NCBI GenBank assembly: GCA_013397795.1
Contig: VZTJ01003864.1
Span: 57,158-121,157, forward strand
DNA length: 64,000 nt
Origin: Orthonyx spaldingii
Taxonomy: Eukaryota > Chordata > Aves > Passeriformes > Orthonychidae
Reading direction: 5' to 3'
The notes beneath the pieces were generated by a model. It worked only from the letters and a program-made list of their open reading frames with translations. It had not been told where the DNA came from and did not search any database. The translations under genes were made by a program, and so were the position numbers. This document shows positions 58,860 to 64,000 of the stretch, piece by piece. Each line of letters begins with the position of its first letter. The first letter of the stretch is position 1.

Positions 58860-59440
58860 AGATGTAGGCTATGCTCTGAATGCAGTGCCTGTCTGGTTTA
58901 CAGTAACACCATTTTCAAGTCTTTGAAATCTTTTGTCCAGCTCTCATATCTAATCATTAAGGCAATTCCTTAGTTTACCCAATTTTGCTCTTCTGCAATC
59001 AGGGAAGTGTATTTGTAGTCTTGCTTTTCATCTTACCATTCAAATGAAGTGGAAAAAGTCATGATCAGTTACTCCAAAGCCACCTTTGATGACAGCATCT
59101 TCTCTAAATGTTGGTTTGTTAATATCAGACCTAAAACAGCATTGCAGCTGCCTTAGTGCTGCTTTAGTGAAGAATTCTGCTAGCTTTTGCACACAGAAAT
59201 AATATGACATAAGTATTTTCTAGGCAACATCTGGGGAATTGATTTCTAAACTTTTTTAGTTTTTTTCTTTAATGGCATCTCAGCTGGTCTGTCCTGCACT
59301 GAGCTCAAGCTGTGGGCTAACAGCAGATCTTCAGAATTATCCCAGCACAAAAACTCACCATCTGTCCCTACAGGGATTCTGCTCACACCATTTATCCCTT
59401 CCCAGCCTATCCCAGTAGCTGGAAGGGACTGAAAAGTTAT
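58860..59440 (-). pseudogene. Fossil LINE endonuclease domain (CR1/L3-like clade)
   Basis: On the minus strand a degenerate APE-type endonuclease is readable. A segment LEINSPDVA (plus coordinates 59223 to 59249) corresponds to the conserved GDFN box with its following SPD. About 68 codons later, GGFGVTDHDFFHF (near 59,047 to 59,085) corresponds to the conserved SDH box. The order and spacing fit non-LTR endonucleases. Few stops interrupt this stretch. An upstream open piece with EFLCWDNSEDLLL lies near 59,320 to 59,370, and a less certain downstream piece with ESWTKDF lies near 58,940. The catalytic G and D of GDFN are changed and stops occur, so it is inactive. It appears older than the CR1 at 57,756 and resembles L3-type elements; that assignment is from memory. 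Confidence 0.6.
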
Positions 59441-60421
59441 TTTAACCTATATATCTGGCAAGAAAGCAAAACCACACAAACTTATCTGTCCTACCCAGGT
59501 TATTGTATTGCTTTTCTACCATTCAGCATAAATACCTGTCCATACTAAATTAAGTTGTGTGAGTAACATCTGCCAGGTGTGCTTCAGTGCTTTATTCACA
59601 ATTTTCCCAGGGGATGGCTTCCACCTGCAATTACCATTTTGTGTTATTCATGTATTTAAGTTAATACAGAACATACAGCCCCTGGTATGTGTGTGATGTC
59701 CTTTGCGGAAAAGAATTTATCTTGAGAACTGCGTGGTGGCACAGCTCATGCGCTTCTGTGACATTCAGGAGAGATGGAACTGTTAGCTGGTGCTGATCAG
59801 ACAAGCACATAAGCCTGACTTTTAAAAGGTTCTTCTGCGTTACTATATTTATTTTGGTGGAGCCACAGAAAAATGCGTTCTTGTCAAAATGTGTCTTTAA
59901 CAGGCTTTGCTTGCCATTCTTCTTGTGGGCTGGAAACTCAAACAGAAGCCTAATACACACTTCAACCTAATCAACAACATTTATTTTCTGTGCCTAAGTC
60001 TAACTTCACCTTCTGGTTTATTCCTGACTGTCCTGGGGGACAAGTGAAAAGAAATAAAATTACATGATGCTAATAACTTCACAATCACTTAATGCACATA
60101 TTTTCAAGTCTGTGCTTGGGAATAGATGGTACTCAAGGCACGGTGAGGTCCAGATGGCCAGAGGTAAATCAGGTTAATTTTACTTTTATGATGTTCTGTA
60201 GGTGACGTCTGAACTGCCAAGAAGGGTCATTTATGTTGGAGAGATTGAACATGCTACACGTGTGAAACACATGAAAAGCACACATGGCTCTCTCTCTCTG
60301 CCAGGTAGTTACTTACCTTCACCCTCATTTTAGGTGCTTATGCCATTTCTTTCTTCTGCAGTAAAATACAGCCAATTGTTTTTATATTATTTTAATCTTC
60401 CTGTATCCTGACAGAGGTAGA
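59441..60421. other. Unique spacer, nothing recognised
   Basis: I see no gene. A 99-codon minus-strand frame at 59661 to 59960 has no domain features. The palindrome ACACGTGT, with an E-box core, is at 60256 to 60263 and is followed by a short CT run. Confidence 0.5.
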
Positions 60422-60546
60422 ATCATAGAATCATTAAGGTTGGAAAAGATCTCCAAGATCCAAACTTTGACCCTGCTCACTATGCCACATTGCAAAGTGC
60501 CATGTCCACTTGTTTCCTGAACACTTTCAAGGATGTGATTCCATCC
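60422..60546 (-). mobile_element. CR1 LINE 3' end remnant
   Basis: The plus strand opens AATCATAGAATCATTAAGG, with TTGGAAAAGATCTCCAAGAT next. This is the complement of another CR1 3' end type, and it stays recognisable through GAACACTTTCAAGGATG near 60,535. Beyond that the match is lost. Only the 3' untranslated tail survives. Confidence 0.85.
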
Positions 60547-63500
60547 CTACCTGTGCTATGTTTGGGGTTTTTTCCTATTTTCATATCCCAGTGCTATTTT
60601 TTTTTTTAATGTTTATTATTCCTCTCAAGTTTTATACTGTCCTTATAGCAAACTTGCATTTATCTAAGACTACAAAAGTGAAGAAGTATTTCATAGCACA
60701 GAGAGGTTTTTATGTGAGTTTGCAGAAGCTCCAGATTTGCTGAATATTTCTACAAATCCAGCTTTTGGTGTTTACTGTGTGTTTTTATGTGCTGCAATAC
60801 TGAAAGGTTTCTCTGACTTTTCAGACATTTATTGAGAGCAGATTGTACCATATCACAACCTTTACCCACAGCCAACGCTCCTGTACACAGCACTAATAAG
60901 TCCTAGCAGGTAAAAACATGTCTCTGTGTAGTAGTTCGGTCTCACAAGAAATCCTGCCCTGATGTCAGAGCTGTCTCAGATGTGGTCCTGCACCCAGGTG
61001 CTGCGAAGCAGATGCTGAGAGCACCAACTGTGTGTCAGTAGCACTGAGCTCTTGCAACTCCTCACCCTTTGAATTCCAAGGACAAGCAGGAAAGGATGTG
61101 TGCTTTTATTGTTTCTCTTCTCTTTGCTCTTAATGCACTTCAGTGCCAGAGCCTGGTTGTGTGATTCATGGAGGCTGTGTTCTAAAACCCTGCTTTAAAC
61201 CTGCGCTCTTACCACTTGCTTTCAGAAGACTTTGGATCAGGGAAGGCTATCACAGTCCTGTGACATCTGCCAGAAGGGTGGGGTGTTGTTTGCAAAAAAA
61301 AAACAAACAGTGAGAACACCAAGCCAGACATGATAAAACTGTGTGTCAGTTATGGCAAAGTCAATGGCCATCAAACAGCCTTATCAAGTTTGTTAGCACT
61401 GTGTATAATGTGCTATTGTTGCAAGTGGTACAAAATAAGGGCAGTGACTCTTTCATGTTTGAATACAGAACAAATTGTGCCTCTTCAGTGGAGGTAGGGT
61501 AGCTATACACATATCATCTCTCATATGTACATATATACATGCACCATCTGTCCCTTCTGCCAGTCAGAATAAATAAATTGTGTAGAGTCCATCTGTGGTC
61601 AATCTTCTTACTTTCATATCTGTAAAGTTTAGAAGTATTTGATCTCTTTCACATCTAGTCACACCAATCAATAGGTGTGTATCTGTATGGTATAAAATAA
61701 ACAGGAATTATTAGTTAATATAAATATATAGATTACCAGTAAATCACTTTTAAAGGGAACCACCTGTGTGGAGCTTGGTCCTGACCTGGAAATATAACCA
61801 GCAAGGTCAGTAATCACCCCTGCTCTGTTCATTCAGACAGGAACTATCCAATGGCATTTTGGCCTGGGCAAAGAACAGTCCCATTCAACAGAACGAGGGG
61901 GAGGAGCAGGGGATGGGGCACTAGTTGGCCATGATCCTGGATCCTCTCCTCTTTCCTCCCACTGGGAGCACAGTGCAGTGGCAGCACTTAGCACATCTTT
62001 TAGAGCAAGCCAACCATTTCTGAACGACAATTTATTTACACAGGCAAGGAGAAATAGCTTCTTGGCAACTGTGTACATGCCAAATGCTGATTTTCTATTT
62101 TAACTTCTAGACACAATGGCAATTGGCTTGTTTGAAAGATGACAGATTATGAACTGAAGGGAGAACTAATGAGGGGGGAGCAAACACCAGCCCAAATCTG
62201 CACTTTCCCAGTGCACTGCCTCACTTTACAGCTTGGTGAAACACTTGAAATTGGGTTTGGGCCCAAGGAGCTTTTGAAATAACCAAGCCAATTTATTTTT
62301 AGCTGCAAATATGGAGTAACTTTAAAATAGAAATGAAAAGCTGGACAATCCAAGAAAACAAGGAAGAGTGTGGGAACCAGTTGATAAGGCTGAAACCCAG
62401 GCTGCTTTTGAGCATCCGCAGGGTAGATGCCTCCTCCCTTTCTTCTTGCCAGGAGTTAGGAAGGGACAAGAAATGCAATCCATAAAAGGTGAATCATTGT
62501 TATTCACCAGCAATTAACTTTGCCTATTAAAACTGTCAAGAAATACTCAGATGGCGTTCCTAGCACCACGTTGTTTAGGGAGTTAACAGGAGGCTGGCAA
62601 AAAATTACTCCAGCCATCCTTCAAAAAATAACCAAAAGACAACATGTTTCATGTCTCCTTCTCCAGCACCACCTGGGTCCACCCCTTTCGCAGCCTTGGA
62701 GTAAATGAATCACAGCTCCTCTATCTCTACCTTGGGATGAGGCTTCGTAAAATGGGAGAGCCATAGTTCTGCCCACATCTGGTTTAACAGTGTGTGTAAG
62801 AGGAAAAAAGTGCTGCAATTGCTTCATTTCTCCTCTTTTCTGATCAGTGCTGGTGATAATGGTTTTCTTGTTATGGCTTGTAGGCTCCAGCACGCTGCTG
62901 TGTTGAAGCATAGGAAGGCTCAAATCTGACTCAAATAAAAAAGGTTTTGGTTCCAGCACCGCATGTTTGTAAAATATCTACTGACAAGTCAAAAATGTTC
63001 CACATGGCCTGTAAAACATATGTTAAAAATTGTGCATCATAGACCAGCTTTAAATTATTCATTTTTAATTCCTTCAACCTTGAAGGGCCTTTAAACATTG
63101 ACTACTGAGAAACAATCCTGCCACTGAGGGAACAGCTATAAAATAAAAAACTGGCTACTTAAAAATATAGAGAAAAACGCTTTACCTAGGCACAGTTTCT
63201 GAATTTTAAAATATGAATAAAGGGCTGGATCCCCACTTGGTGAAAGCTGGCACAGCTCCTTTGAAGTCTGCATAACTATCCCCCATCAGCAGTTGAAAGC
63301 CCTGGCCCAGAGTTCAGAATAGATATAGTTTCTCTACATAAGACAACAAGCAAGATTTGCATGGTTAGTTCAAACTATTCCATATTCACTGAGCTGTTAA
63401 GGAAATACTGTCTGTGAAACAAATCCTGGATTCTTTCCCAAAACCATCTAAATGACACTTGCTAGTGAAATGCTACAGCATAAGGGGGATCGGCTCCAGC

Positions 63501-63983
63501 ACGCTGGGTTGGACCCTGCTGTAATTCCGATGGCATTATCAGAGAGCACTTGTTACCTCCACGCTCACTGGGGTGCATCAGGGAAGCTGAGAGCATCTGA
63601 AGGAATTGAGTGTAACACTGATATAACAAGGAGAAATAGGCTCCACACTTGCTGTTTCAGGTGGTTTCAGTCTAGTTCTCTGCTCTTGGCTCAGCCAGGT
63701 GCTGGCAGAGTCCTGCAGATCTTCTCCATGCTCTGCACTTCTTCATGCTACACCCATATCACTGTGTCATGCCTCCCTGAGGCGTCTCAGGGGCAAACAC
63801 ACTCCTCTTCTGCCTTGCTTTACAGAAAGAAGCCTTTCTGAGCAAACCCAGCCACTGCAGAGCTTGCCTCCATATCTCCTCCTTGCAACTTGTGACCAAG
63901 GTCGGTGTGGCTGGAGGGGTGCACCATATCTTACCTCTTGTGTGCTCCAGAGAAATGCTGCAGAGACATGACTGAAAACACAG
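60547..63983. other. Unique non-coding sequence to the window end
   Basis: I see no supported gene. A run of T at 60598 to 60609, a short A run near 61,295 and an alternating ATAC-rich patch near 61,505 to 61,545 are simple-sequence features. Frames of up to 129 codons (63452 to 63841) have no recognisable content. Confidence 0.5.
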
Positions 63984-64000
63984 AAAAAAAAAAAAAAAAA
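63984..64000. repeat. Run of A at the window edge
   Basis: Seventeen consecutive A bases reach the last position of the window and may continue beyond it. I see no retroposon body directly before them. A processed-transcript tail is possible, as is simple sequence. Confidence 0.9.

Noticed and set aside
63984..64000. Terminal A run as evidence of a processed pseudogene
   Set aside because: No cDNA-like or retroposon body precedes it, and the run is cut by the window edge.

Overview
This 64 kb window is vertebrate nuclear DNA and almost certainly comes from a bird. The main evidence is repeated matches to the avian CR1 non-LTR retrotransposon family in several states of decay, together with long terminal repeats (LTRs) of avian endogenous-retrovirus type. 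I see no mammalian SINEs and no L1. The LTR types suggest a songbird (passerine), but that is a judgement from memory of the families, not from a search. Recognisable interspersed repeats cover roughly a tenth of the window.

I find no protein-coding gene that I can support. Open reading frames are short (the longest is 186 codons), about what chance gives for this much DNA, and none carries a domain I recognise except the retrotransposon remnants. The window is best read as intergenic DNA or the inside of a very large intron. I see no tRNA, rRNA, CRISPR or bacterial-type feature.

Layout. 1-5536: unique sequence with an A-rich stretch and an 18-bp minisatellite. 5537-7118: a complete LTR bounded by a 5-bp target-site duplication. 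7124-9625: unique sequence that includes a dense cluster of transcription-factor sites at 9004-9151. 9625-9910: CR1 3' fragment. 9911-23213: long unique stretch. 23214-23332: uninterrupted polypurine tract. 25814-26595: CR1 (minus). 27880-29047: CR1 (plus) with a recognisable reverse-transcriptase box. 32885-32973: two-unit repeat probably from an LTR. 33876-33957: pentanucleotide microsatellite. 34-42.7 kb: unique, with one weak terminal-exon candidate. 42766-43260: possible LTR and leader. 45303-45362: exact 30-bp duplication. 46030-46726: CR1 (plus), followed 65 bp later by an LTR at 46792-47369. 52480-52498: strong G-quadruplex motif on the minus strand. 57386-60546: a cluster of LINE remnants, including an old endonuclease-domain fossil. 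The window ends in a run of A.

The most interesting item is 9004-9151. Over about 150 bp it holds two OTX/CRX-type sites, a Maf half-site, an almost perfect CRE-type Maf recognition element and an extended nuclear-receptor half-site. This combination resembles photoreceptor enhancers. It is an inference from motifs only.
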